From assembly GCA_012932865.1 (NCBI GenBank), contig SAXG01000068.1, forward strand, positions 62,001-126,000: a stretch of 64,000 nt of DNA. Direction: 5' to 3'. The notes below the pieces were generated by a model. It did no database searches. It saw nothing but the letters and a program-made list of their open reading frames with translations, and was not told where the DNA came from. The stretch is from Amylostereum areolatum (taxonomy: Eukaryota; Basidiomycota; Agaricomycetes; Russulales; Stereaceae). A program made the position numbers and the translations under genes. How positions within the stretch are numbered: position 1 is the stretch's first letter; each line of letters starts with the position of its first letter. Shown here in pieces: positions 39,242-50,488 of this stretch.

Positions 39242-39682
39242 ACGGTCTATAATTTTCTTTTTTACTTTACATTAGTTACACGCTTTAGGACTTATCGACT
39301 TATCACCGGTCCGGCTCCACTTCAGCCCGGACCCGGTTCATCTATATCCCGCCCGGACCCACATGACTCATCTCGGCCCGGGCCTGACTCCTTTCTCCTG
39401 ACTCATGCTGTATGATACTGACTCATACTGTGCTCTTTTACATACCACTGCTTACTTATACTAGGTCTGCTTACTGATCGCCGTGTATCAGTTGCTTACC
39501 TAAGTCTCTCTCCTCTTGTATATATAAGGCTCGCTCTCGCTGTACATACTCCTTATCTCGAGCTAGTCAATTCTACCAACTTTGCTTGCTTTCCCTTGTC
39601 TGTTGCCGTGTCTGATCGGCTTCCCTCCATCTCTAGTCAGCTTTGTCGTAACTTGGTGCTGTCGCACTAGTCGTTGCTGACA
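39234..39682 (+). repeat. 3' LTR of A2
   Basis: Starts TGTTATGAACGG (TGTCATG in A1) and ends GTTGCTGACA. It abuts the copia fragment directly. Confidence 0.92.
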
Positions 39683-40655
39683 GCGAGTTTCCTATTAACG
39701 CCATGTAGTCGACATACAGTATCAAAATGATAACTGTGTTCCCCTCTTGTCGATGATAGACGTATAATTCCCTGTCCAAATAAGTACAGACAGGGTAGTA
39801 AGATGACTTTCTCCGAATGTGCATGGTCTACGAAACCTTCTGATTGCTCTATGTAGATTTCTTCCTCCAGTTGCCCGTGCAGGAACGCCGACTTGATGTC
39901 CATGCCATGTATTTCCCAATCTTCTTGTGCGGCCAACGCAAAGCAGAAACGAATTATTTCAAACCAGGCAACAGGGCTGAAGGTTTCTGTCTTGCTGTAC
40001 TCCTGTTTGAAGCCCCTAGCGACCATGCGAGCATGAAATAGCGTGTCTGATTTACGCTTGAAGACCCATTTGCAGGTGATAATGTTCACATCCTTGGGTC
40101 TGTCCACCAATCTCTAAGTTCTCATTTTGTCTAGCGCATTTTTCTCATATTGACACACTTCCCTCCACTGTGCCGCTTCATGCAATGTCATTGCTTCTCT
40201 AAAAGACTGTGGGTCAGGCAATGCTGCTGTATCCAGCAAAGCTGAAAGCAAATACATTCTTCCCATTACATGACAACGACCTCCTTGTCTGCCCATAGTT
40301 GCATTGACCTGGCTAGACCTCCCTATACTGTGCACATTATCTGGATTGTTGTAGTGCAGGTTCAAATCTGCACAATTTTTTTGCAGCCTTTGTTCAGGTG
40401 TGACAGGCTCATGCGAAGGTGGGGAGTAGTCTGCATGTGGGGGGTTTGCCAGAGTGTCATGGTACTGACTAGTTTGAGAAGTTTGTGGGAGCGGTGTGAC
40501 TCCCACTGCAGGGATACATGGTGGAGTTTGTGGTGGTGAAGAGGATGGAGAAAGGGTGGTGAGGTCAGAGATAACAGATTCCGTCTCCTTAACCTCTTCC
40601 TCTTCATGCTCAGACGGTGGGGTTTCAACTTCTTCCTCACCACCATCTTTCTTTT
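39683..40655 (-). pseudogene. copia pol: reverse transcriptase N-terminal part
   Basis: After a Pro/Ser-rich linker the frame gives SFREAMTLHEAAQWREV, KWVFKRKSD, ARMVARGFKQEY, ETFSPVAW and DIKSAFLHGQLEEEIY, the standard copia RT start. A later frame gives LYVDYMALIGNS, the LYVDD active site with the second Asp lost. Frameshifts separate the pieces. A2 removes everything downstream. Confidence 0.85.
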
Positions 40656-41078
40656 TGTCAGAAACACAGTTTATGAGACCGATGGAACCGCCTAAGTCGC
40701 GTCGATGGGAGGAGCAAGAGAGAACAGATGGATTTGAGAGTGTCAGGCCTAGGGTAGTGCAACGTGCGCTACAGTACCGTATGACGAGATGGACAGTCTA
40801 GGGAAAAGGGAAGAGAAACACTGTCCTTATATACAAGTGGGAACGATGGTGCGATGCGATGCGATAGTGGTGCGAGCGGGGGGAACAATAGGAAAGGAGT
40901 CATGGGGCGGAGGACGAAGGTCCGGAGCAGTGATGTCATAGATAAGGATGCGGAACCCCGCTCGGAAGTCCGGGCAATGACATCATTGAAGCATGTGATG
41001 CGAAGGAAAGTCATGTGCCGTGACACGTCGCGTGTACGAGGTCTGCAAACGAAGAGAGAAATGGAGCGATCCGTGACA
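40656..41078 (-). repeat. 3' LTR of B2
   Basis: Minus strand TGTCACGGATCG to GTTTCTGACA. It apparently matches 47334-47756 exactly. Confidence 0.95.
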
Positions 41079-44000
41079 TTACCCCCCCTTTAAGACGCGC
41101 TTTCGCCTGGAGCGCGATGTCATCTGCAAGGGTAGATGCGAGGAAATTGTCAAAGGAGATGCCGAGGGAACGCACAGGGCGGGGCGCATTTGGATGGCGT
41201 TTGTGGAAGGCGTCGATCATGTCGGTGACCTTTGAGAGCGAGGAGCGAGGGAGCCAGGTATTCTCGGAGTCAGGATAGCCTGCCCACTTGACGAGGTATT
41301 GTATGCCTTTCTTGTTGCGGGTCGGCTTCGAGTCGATGATGTCTTCAACGTCATATTCTTCTTCGTCATCAACGAGGTCAGGCGGCGGTTGTTCATAGTT
41401 TGGACCATGTGCCGTTGTCTCCTTGTACGTGGTGAGCAGCGAAGCATGGAAGACTGGGTGGATTCTCCACGTCTTTGGCAGCTTCAGGCGGTAGTTCACT
41501 GGGCTAATGACGTCAACGATCTCGAAGGGTCCAAATCGTTTGGCAGCAAGCTTAGCTTTCGGCCTCGTCGTCTTCAGGTTTTTGCCTTCGAGCCAGACCT
41601 TGTCTCCAATGGCGAACAGTGTCGATTTGCTGATCGTGTCACCATTGTAGTGCTTCATTAAGTCCGATGCGAGGGCAAGGCTGGCTTTGATCTCTCGTCG
41701 GACTTCTTCAAGTTGACGGAGGCGTTCTTCAACTGCAGGGACCTTTGAGGACGGGTTTACGGATGGGTACATCTTGGGGAGGAAGCCGTAGAGGACTTCA
41801 AAGGGAGCCTTTCCAGTAGCTGCATGGGTGCGAGAGTTGTGAGAAAACTCGAAGAAGGGCAACCACTTCACCCAGTCGTCTTGACGGTAGTTGCAGAATA
41901 CTCGCAGAAACTGCTCGAGGTTCTGGTTCTCGCGTTCGGTTTGGCCGTCTGTCTGTGGGTGATACGCTGGGCTAAGGGCGGACTTGATCCCGAGCCTCTC
42001 GTTGAGCGTACGCATCACCTGTCCAGCAAATTGGGGTCCACGATCCGAGATGATCTTGTCTGCTAAGCCGTAGTGTCGGTATACCTTATCGAAGAGAATG
42101 TCGGCCGTGCCATCGCTGGTGATCTTCGTTGTACATGGGGTGGTAACCACCATCTTGGTGAGGCGATCAACCACGACATTGACGGCGTTATAGCCTTCGC
42201 AGTCAGGGAGTTCGACGATGAAGTCGGTGGAGATGACGCCAAATGGTCGATCGGGTACTTCGTTTGGGATCATGTCGACGTGGGGTCGGCTGCTCTGTGT
42301 CTTCGTCGACTGGCAGGTTGCGCATCCTGCTACAAAGTCGCGGACAAAGACAGACATGCCAGGCCACCAATATTCACGACTCACAAGCTCGTAAGTCTTG
42401 AAGCGACCGGGGTGTCCAGCCAGGGGCGATTCATGGTACATTTTGACAATGTCGCGTCGCAACTCGTCATCCGCAGGGACGTATACCTTTCCTCTAAACA
42501 GGACCAGGCCTTCTTCGTAGTTCCACTCTTGAAGGTTCTTGACGAGTGTACGTGGTCCGTTTCGTAAGATGGCGTCCAGGGCTTGAACGACCTCGATGTC
42601 CTTGGTTTTGCAGTCGCGGATACGTCGTCGGAGTTCGACATCACCGAGGGAGGTTACTGCTCCTGGCCTTGTTGCGCGTACTTGGAAGTACTTGGGGTCA
42701 AGCAAGACGCGCTCCTTGTTGTCGTTTTCAACACCATCCTTGTGATCGGGTCGTCGAGACATTGGATCCGGGCGGTGGGAAATTCCTGGTTTATGAACGA
42801 GCGAGAAGTCAAATCGAGTGAGGAATAGAGCCCAACGTGCCTGTCGGCGGCTCAGCTTCTGTGCCGTCTTGAAGTGCTCCAGGTTCTTGTGATCTGTCCA
42901 GACTTCGACGGTGTCGGGGGCGCCTTCGAGGTAGTGGCGCCAGGCTTCAAGCGCGCGGATGATCGCAAGCAGCTCCTTGTCGTAGATGTCGTAGTTCCGT
43001 TCCGGTTCCGATAGGGCCTTGAACAGATACGCCACTGGATGCCAGTGACCGTCGTCGCCTTTCTGCGAGAGTATACCTCCAGTAGCAAAGTCCGAGGCAT
43101 CAACTTCAACGAGGTAAGGCTTCTTTGGGTCAGGCATGACCAAGATGGGGGAAGAAGTAAACACAGCTTTCAGTGCGTCAAACGCAGTTTGGCAGTCCGT
43201 CGACCAGTCCCATGTGCAGTCCTTCTTTGTCAGATCAAATAGGGGCCGTGCAACCTTGGAGAAGTCCTTGATGAAACGTCGGTAGAAGTTGCCAAAGCCG
43301 AGGAAGGATTGCACATCTTTGACCGTTCGTGGTGTCGGCCAGTCCTGAATACCTGCTACCTTGACGGGGTCCATAGCGATCTTGTCGTGCGAGATGATGA
43401 GTCCGAGGTATTCGACAGAGTCTTGCTCAAAGACGCATTTCTCCGGTTTGAGGAAGAGGTCGTTGTCTTGCAAACACTGCAGAACCTGCCGCACTATGGC
43501 ACGGTGTTCGTCCATGGTGCGAGTGAACACCAAGATGTCGTCCATGTAGATGATGACCTTGCCCGAGTCGATGAGATCCTTGAACAGTTCATTCATCATT
43601 GCCTGAAATGTTGCAGGGGAGTTCATAAGCCCAGAAAACATCACCGTAGGTTCGAAGAGACCGCGATTCGTCTTGAACGCAGCCTTCCACTCGTCGCCCT
43701 CCTTGATGCGGACATTTGTTGTAGCCCCAGCGAACATCCATCTTGGAGAAGATCTTTGCACCTTTGAGGCGGTCGACAATTTCAGAGATCAGTGGCAATG
43801 GGTATTCATTCTTGACAGTGCCCTTGTTTAATTCTCGATAGTCCTGTACGGGACGCAGCTTTCCATCCTTTTTCTTCACAAAGAAGAACGGACTCGCCTG
43901 AGGTGACTTCGATGGGCGGATATAGCCCTTCTTCAGGTGGTCATCGAGGAAGGTGTCGAGTTCGATCTGCTCGGAAGGTGAGAGGGGGTAGATTTTGCAC

Positions 44001-45103
44001 GGTTTGGGTTCGAAGCCGTCTTTCATGTCGATAGCATGGTCCCATGGTCGTCGGTCAGGAAGTCGCTCGGAGGTTTTCTTGTCGAATACAGGCGCAAAGT
44101 CGCGGTACGGCGGGGGGACTAAGTCTTCAAAGGTTTGCGGGCGTGTGTTCTCTTTTGAATGCTCTGCAAGCTCCTGCGCTTTTGTAAAGCCCGCGCGGAT
44201 GGGTATTGCATCTGGATTAGGACCATCGGTTTCAGGGAGGATTCCGGCGCGGCGTAGTCCATTGATCTCCCAGTCTCGGAATACCATGGGCCGCTCGTCG
44301 TCGTCTTCAGTGAAGAGTCGTGCGGGTAGAGGGGAGCGATGGACCGTGCGGACGCGAACACCTTTGACTCTGCGTGCAGGAATAACATAAGTGGGGACTG
44401 GGGTCCAGGACACATATGTCGGCTCTGGGAAGGGATCGTCCACGACGAGAGGTGTCCTCGGGGTTTTACCTGCTTCAACCTTACGCTGTGATTGGACCGA
44501 TGATGGTTTCCGTGGCTTGGTTGCGAGGTTCGTCACAGGAGGTTTGGACAGAGTGCACGAGGGAGGGCAGCGGAGCATGTCAACACGGTCTCGTTGCCAG
44601 TCTATGGTGGGATTGTGCTCGTCGAGCCAGTCTGTTCCAAGGATCATGTCATGATCGCCAATGTCGGTGATGAAGAACTCAGCTTCTTCCTCATGGTACG
44701 CCTTTGAATCTTGCGAGTATATCCGGATCCGCTGGGTCGTTGTGTCGCGTACCCAGCCCATGATGTTCTCGGTGCCATCCACATTACGCACGGGGAACGG
44801 GTTTTCTAGTTTTCTTGTGGTGAGCTTCTTGCGTTCAACGAAGCTTCGGTTCAGGATAATTCCTTCTGCGCCGCTATCAAGCAGCGCGTCTGCGTCGATT
44901 TCTCTTTTGGTAACTCGTCCGATCAGCTTGACTTTGAGCGTGATCGATGGTGTTTGCCTGTTCTTGGTGACAGTAGACAGATACAAACACGGGGGATATG
45001 ATTGCTCACAGGTATGCATGGATGATAATACAGCGAAACGATTCGACGATGATACCAAAAGTCCTTTGCCTCCACCAGACGACGCGACTGGGGGGCGTTT
45101 CAA
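41011..45103 (-). pseudogene. pol: pol of B2, single frameshift in RT
   Basis: Same domains as pol of B1, entered by the -1 slip at 45103-45109. An extra base in the run at 43714-43716 breaks the RT within WGYNNV, so the protein splits into a protease and RT N-terminal part (to 43589) and an RT-to-chromodomain part (43779-41011). Downstream motifs (IYMDDILVF, integrase D,D35E, chromodomain) are intact. The last codons lie in the 3' LTR. Because the LTRs look identical, the change is recent, unless it is a sequencing error. Confidence 0.9.
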
Positions 45104-46125
45104 AAATCCTGCGATTCCAGGATGTCCTTCAACAGCGCTACTGCCTGCTCCTTGCCTTCCGCGTCCAGATCCTTCAGCTGGCGAGTGATCGCCGCGATGG
45201 TTTTGGATGGGTCGGGAGCTGCTTTCGCAGTGGACGGAGCCGTGTTCGTCGGCAGGGGAGGGGCCTTGGACCCAGTCTCTACTGCGCCCACCCGTTGCGC
45301 GCTCGAGTCGCGGTTGGGGCAGTCGCGAGAGACGTGACCGGCTTGTCGACACATGAAGCACTTGCCTTCGCGCATCATCTTTGCGCGCTCGTCGTCCGTC
45401 AGCTTTGCAGGGCGGGTCGAGGTGTTGGTGAAGGCGCCGACTCGGCGTGACGAGGAGTCGTTGGTCGAACCGTTCGAGGTGAGCGCGACAGCCCCCTTGG
45501 ACTGACTGCTCTTCCTCTCCGGGTTCTCTTCGAGCCACTGGTGGTTGATGCGGCGGGCGCGCTCCTTCCACTCCGCGAGCTTGGTGGGGAACGGGTACGA
45601 CCGGGCCACCTGCTTGCCGAGGTCACGCTGAAGTCCCTTCTTGAAGAAGTGGATTAGCGCCTCGTCGTCGTACGCCGACATGGTTGCCAGCATCTCAAAC
45701 TCGGTGATAAAGTCAGTGACGTCCCGGGTGGTCATTGCGAGCTCGTTGATCTTACGCTGAGCCTCTATCTTCGGATCGACGGGCACGAAGTCTTTGCCAA
45801 ACCTCTCGAAGAGCTCTTTGTAGGAGCTATAGTGGAGTGTTGGGGGCGTGGGGTCGAGGGTTTCGGCGTCTTCCTTCTCGTCTTCGTCGGCGAAGAGTTC
45901 CATGCGGCGATGCGTGGCCCAGGCTTTCGCCGTGTCGTCCTCCATCAGGCTGAGGAGGAGCATCATCTTGGCGTCATCTGTGGCATAAACATCCTTGTTA
46001 ACGCGCAGGAACATGCGGAGCTCGAGGGAGAACCGGAGGGTGTCGCGTCTATCGCCTTTGAATGGCTTTGGCTTGGGGCCGATCTCCCGCTTGGAGACGG
46101 CAGGTTTGGATTCGGCATCGGACAT
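45100..46125 (-). CDS. gag: gag of B2
   Basis: 341 residues; I noticed no difference from Gag of B1. It has the capsid-like helices and CFMCRQAGHVSRDC. The AUG lies at 46125. It ends at TGA 45102-45100, directly after GGATTTT. Confidence 0.93.
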   Translation of the reverse strand: MSDAESKPAVSKREIGPKPKPFKGDRRDTLRFSLELRMFLRVNKDVYATDDAKMMLLLSLMEDDTAKAWATHRRMELFADEDEKEDAETLDPTPPTLHYSSYKELFERFGKDFVPVDPKIEAQRKINELAMTTRDVTDFITEFEMLATMSAYDDEALIHFFKKGLQRDLGKQVARSYPFPTKLAEWKERARRINHQWLEENPERKSSQSKGAVALTSNGSTNDSSSRRVGAFTNTSTRPAKLTDDERAKMMREGKCFMCRQAGHVSRDCPNRDSSAQRVGAVETGSKAPPLPTNTAPSTAKAAPDPSKTIAAITRQLKDLDAEGKEQAVALLKDILESQDF

Positions 46126-46716
46126 CTTGTCGAAGGGGAGGGGGACGGTGAGGGATTGGGCGAGTTCTTGATCAAGGCGGCGTAGGGTTTCTCGTCGGCG
46201 TTCTTCTGCTTCTTCAACTTCGTCCTCAACTTGTTTTGCAACAAGGAAGTCGGCGGGGGTGAGGAATTGCTGGTTATGATGCCACGACCAGTGATCTTGG
46301 ACGGGGATGAACGAAGTGGGCTGCCACTCAACTACTGATCGTCCTGGGGTTCCGTTCTTGTTTCGTCTATAGGCGTACCACTTCCCAGTTGTGTCGTTGT
46401 GGTTGATCCCTTCTGGGACTTCGATTACAGTACGTCGACGGGGTGGGGGCGAGTTGGTCGGAGGGGGGTTCAGGAAGCGCTGTAGAACGTCCGCAGCGGT
46501 GGCAAAATCCGATTCTTCGACGTAGGGTTGTTCGTCGCGGTCGTCGAAGTACCAGTCTCGACGTTGCCGGTTTGGTTCGTCGTGCAGCCAACGTACGGAT
46601 TCCTTAGTCTGCTGCGAGGTGAGGATATAGTATTCTTCGGGACAGTAGTCTCGAAAGACGCCTGGGGGAAGGTTCGGGGTGGGGGGACGAGGGGCTGTGG
46701 AGGACGTGATGATGAT

Positions 46717-47333
46717 CTAGAAGAAGTCCGCCGCGATGGGGCGACGGCCGAGGAGTTTCTTGGTGAGGTAGCCGGCTTTTACTGCCTGGCGGATCTTATG
46801 TTCGTGGTGGCGGCGACGAAGGGTCTTACCCTTGATGGTGGGACGGAGGACTGGTGGCGGGGTGGATTCGGGGGTTCGACGGTTAAACTGGGAGACGGAG
46901 GTGAAACTGGTTTGGAGGATCGGGTTGGGGGCGTCTTGGATGAGGTAGGTGTGGTAGGTGGGGGCGTGGAGGGTGAATTCAAGGCGTTCGAGATCTACGT
47001 TGATGCACGTAGTGATCCGGACGTATAGGGCGAGGACGACAGTACCGTGATCCTTGTGCCACCTCCACTCGAAGATGCGGAAGTTGAGGCCGTGCGCGGT
47101 CCAGGGATCTTTCTTGCAGAGGTTCTGTACGGGGACGAGGCAGTTGACGGTGACGGCGTCGGACCAAGGGTAGGGGAGTGGTGCATCGTCGCGGGGGGTG
47201 ATCGGCTTTCCGTTGAACGGGAGGAAAACCGGTGCGTTCGGGAGGTCCGTGGTGGGAGTTTTTAACGTCGTAGAGACGGCAGAGGTAGATGGAGAGAGGG
47301 GTGCGAGGTAGGCGTAGGGGGAGACTGTCCAGG
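46717..47333 (-). CDS. ORF1 of B2 (Met-less pre-gag frame)
   Basis: Same frame as in B1, open from the LTR to TAG at 46717-46719, then open in phase to the gag AUG (594 bases from stop to AUG, as in B1). No in-frame Met is present. One out-of-frame ATG arose by a C-to-T change near 47182. Confidence 0.5.
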
Positions 47334-47756
47334 TGTCAGAAACACAGTTTATGAGACCGATGGAACCGCCTAAGTCGCGTCGATGGGAGGAGCAAGAGAG
47401 AACAGATGGATTTGAGAGTGTCAGGCCTAGGGTAGTGCAACGTGCGCTACAGTACCGTATGACGAGATGGACAGTCTAGGGAAAAGGGAAGAGAAACACT
47501 GTCCTTATATACAAGTGGGAACGATGGTGCGATGCGATGCGATAGTGGTGCGAGCGGGGGGAACAATAGGAAAGGAGTCATGGGGCGGAGGACGAAGGTC
47601 CGGAGCAGTGATGTCATAGATAAGGATGCGGAACCCCGCTCGGAAGTCCGGGCAATGACATCATTGAAGCATGTGATGCGAAGGAAAGTCATGTGCCGTG
47701 ACACGTCGCGTGTACGAGGTCTGCAAACGAAGAGAGAAATGGAGCGATCCGTGACA
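47334..47756 (-). repeat. 5' LTR of B2
   Basis: 423 bp; see the 3' LTR at 40656-41078. Confidence 0.95.
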
Positions 47757-49089
47757 CTTTTCTTTGCCTACTGCAGGACCAGGATCAGCTTGAGTAGGTG
47801 CCGATGGTTGAGCATGATGATGTTTTTCAGTAATTTTGACATCTGGAACTAGATCTTCCAGACACACAACAGGCGGCAGCTGAACCAGAGCTGGCAAACT
47901 CAGTTTTGCTGGGGAAGAGGTTTCGTCAAAGTCTACCTCGCCGTAGGCAGCAATGACCATGGTTCTCTTTTCCTTTACCCACAACTGATACCCACTGGCA
48001 CCGGGTTAATAACCAATAAATGTTGCAGGGAATGTCCTTCCTTGTAGCTTGTGATGTTTATCCTTGACTATGAATGCCTTAGCAGCGCAACCAAATACCC
48101 TAAGATACGTGACATTGGGAATATCCTTTCCCTTTGTCCAGCGCTTAAGTGGAGTGTGCCACTGTTAGATCCGAGTCGGTGTATGATTGTAGATGTGGAC
48201 AGCAGCTTCGACTACATACTGCCAGAATCTTAAGCTAAGTTCAGTGTGGTGAAGCATAGCCATTGCCTTTTCAAGGATTGTACAATTGAATTGTTCCACT
48301 TGTCCATTAAGTTGTGGTGTGTACAGCATAGACATATGATGTTCTATTCCCAGTTCTTTAAACCGATCCTCGAGTTCCCAACTAGTGAACTCCCCTCCAT
48401 GATTAGAGTAAAAGATTCCTACCTTTTTGCCCGTCTGATTTTTGGCCCATGCTCTGAAGTGCTCGAACACTTTCACAAGCTCGCATTTAGCCTTCAGATA
48501 GTAGATAGCACTGAAAGACGAACTATTGTCGAGGAATGTAGCCACATAGATATTTTCTTAGATTGATTTTATACGCATGGGCCCTGCTAGGTCAGAATAA
48601 ATCTTTCCCAACACTTGTGTAGCGCATTTCTCTGAAACTGAGAATGTTTGATGTGTTGACTTTCCTATCTAACAACCATGGCAATGATCAGAGGGACAAG
48701 ATGCTGGGCCAATGTGCACTCCTTTGATGACATCTGGTGTTAACTTTGTAAGTGTACCATGAGAGATGTGTCCAAAATGTTGGTACATAATGTCCGCCGT
48801 AGTCATTTTGACTTTTTCCACTTTCACCAAGTTGTAGGCGCAGGGTGTAACATGACCAGTATATATTTCCCTGCTTTGTGACGTGCCCCACAGTAGTGTC
48901 TCCTTTTGAAATAGTACATCTGCCAGACCCACGGAGTTTGATGGTGAAACCCCATTCCTCAAGCATGCTAACTGAAATGAACTGGTGCATAGTAAGAGGG
49001 GCATAGGGCAATATACCAGGAAACCTTCATGTCATTGGCGTCCGAAGACGAAGACACCTATAGGGTATTTACAGTAGGTCCCCCGCCGC
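47757..49089 (-). pseudogene. copia pol: zinc domain and integrase
   Basis: Read on the minus strand: a pre-integrase zinc domain (YQHFGHISHGTLTKL, CPSDHCHGC); integrase core with FLDNSSSF, a degraded second Asp motif (FYSNHGGEF, where SDNGGEF is usual) and YTPQLNGQVEQFN; then the C-terminal part (KEKRTMVIAAYGEVDFDE), where B2 inserted. Several frameshifts are present. It is not functional. Confidence 0.8.
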
Positions 49090-49643
49090 TGTGACGACAC
49101 ACGTCAATAGCCCCTATCTTTTTCCTCAAAGGGACTTACACCCTTTTCATTTTATTATGACGGTAGAAGGACATTGTTCTGGACTTGGGATTATGACTGG
49201 GTTGGTCACGTGACTAAGCACGTGTTTTCCTTCACATGATGTATCACCTGATTTCGGACTTTGGAACTCCGCTTATGTGCACAGCATAGAATCAGCGCAC
49301 AGGATTGGTAGAATACGATTACTGTACTTAGGATATTATGTGGGTCAAGGGGCTCTGAAGTGGGTTGCCCTAGTAGTATAAAAGGAGTGCATATAGCGAG
49401 CCTAGTCCTTATCTCGACCTCTTGGTCTTTGGACTAGGTAAGCAGTGTTTCTACTGTATCTTAGAACTGTGACTAATGCTAAACTTGGTCTTTGGACTAG
49501 TTATTTGCAGTGCCTAAGTAGTGCCCATGCGGCTTCGCGCACTGACCTGTGTAGTCGTGCTCGAGGAGGTTGACTTCGAGTTTCTTTCTTATTTTGTTGT
49601 GTATTGTTGTTGTTGTTGGCACGTGATCGACTCCGTTGTCACA
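49090..49643 (+). mobile_element. Solo LTR F1
   Basis: 554 bp, TGTGAC...GTCACA (a 6-bp terminal inverted repeat), flanked by the perfect TSD gccgc (49085-49089 and 49644-49648). TATAAAAGG at 49377-49385 suggests plus orientation. A near-identical 554-bp copy is F2 at 63377-63930. It interrupts the copia gag. No internal F sequence occurs in the window. Confidence 0.93.
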
Positions 49644-50488
49644 GCCGCCGCCCTCTCCACCTTTCTTCTTTGCCTCTTCCTCATCCTTCTTGCGCTTGCG
49701 ACATTCAGCCTTTTTGTGGCCATACGTGTCATAGTAGAAACATTTGAGGTCCTTGTTATTTTTCTTCTGGGCAGATGATAACAATGAGGATTCCCCTCCC
49801 TTTCCTTTTCCTCTTGCCTTGGAGAATGCAAGGGTAGCAACTTTACCCTTGCAATGAGACTCCTTCTTGATGATGTGAATAAAGATGTCTTCAGAATTTG
49901 CCTTCGTGATGTCAGAGAAGGAGTTGAGGATGACAGGAACTAACTCCTGAAAGGAGTCAGGGAGAGCCTTGAGGGCGACGAAGGCATGGAACATTCGGAT
50001 AGTCCAAGACCGTTATCACCTAGGATATTATACTCCTCCATCATCTTGTCGATTTGAGGATGAAGAGGCTCTGACTCGGAGAGGCAATGTTGTTGGTAGT
50101 GATTGAAGCTGGTGAATGCGGTCATGATGCCAGGTCTGGAGTAGATCCCCTCCAAGACCCCCCAGGTGCCATAAGACGATGTCTAGTACTCTATCTTGCT
50201 GCGCACTGCAGTGACACAAGCAAGTTTGAGAAGACCAAAGGCTGCATCATCATTGTCTTCCCAGTCTCCTCTGACTTCATTATAGTCTTTGCCAGAGAGT
50301 GTGAAGAGTTCCATCTTGGGCGCTGATGTAATTTGGATGGTAATTTTACCCTTGGCTCAAGGCTTCTGGCCATTGATGACACACGACAATTTCCTGCTCT
50401 GCAGCAGGTCCTGCATGTTGCGCGACCAGGATTTCCAGTTTGTCGCATCAGGTTTGACGAAGCTGGAAGAGAGCGAGTTTGAAGACAT
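49644..50488 (-). pseudogene. copia gag, decayed
   Basis: The frame starts MSSNSLSSSFVKPDATNW at 50488 and meets a TGA about 43 codons later. Further pieces give the helical part (MFHAFVALKALPDSFQEL, ILNSFSDITKANSED) and a knuckle CFYYDTYGHKKAEC followed by a Lys/Glu-rich stretch, where F1 inserted. The frame is broken several times. Confidence 0.75.

Larger units (their letters stand above)
32237..39682 (+). mobile_element. Ty3/gypsy chromovirus A2, complete but decayed, without TSD
   Basis: LTRs at 32237-32694 and 39234-39682 enclose a copy of A1 with many nonsense changes. The flanks (gcggc and gcgag) do not match. The left flank is the G-rich domain and the right flank is a copia RT gene, so the copy probably arose by recombination or lies at a deletion breakpoint. 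Differences from A1 are mostly C-to-T and G-to-A, many at CpG. Confidence 0.93.
40656..47756 (-). mobile_element. Ty3/gypsy chromovirus B2, full length, young
   Basis: Two 423-bp LTRs (40656-41078 and 47334-47756) show no differences that I could find and are flanked by the perfect TSD ctttt (40651-40655 and 47757-47761). It inserted into the copia pol. The coding order is as in B1. A one-base insertion in pol is the only clear lesion. Confidence 0.97.
39683..50488 (-). mobile_element. Ty1/copia element, truncated, split by B2 and F1
   Basis: Setting aside B2 (40656-47756) and F1 (49090-49643), the minus strand holds gag, the zinc domain, integrase and RT in copia order. The RT is cut by the A2 3' LTR at 39682, so the rest of RT, RNase H and the 3' LTR are missing. 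Stops and frameshifts are common. The 5' LTR lies upstream of 50488, but without a partner its limits cannot be set. Confidence 0.85.

Noticed and set aside
32237..39682. gcggc/gcgag as a mutated TSD of A2
   Set aside because: Only three of five bases agree and the flanks are of different origin, so recombination or deletion is more likely.
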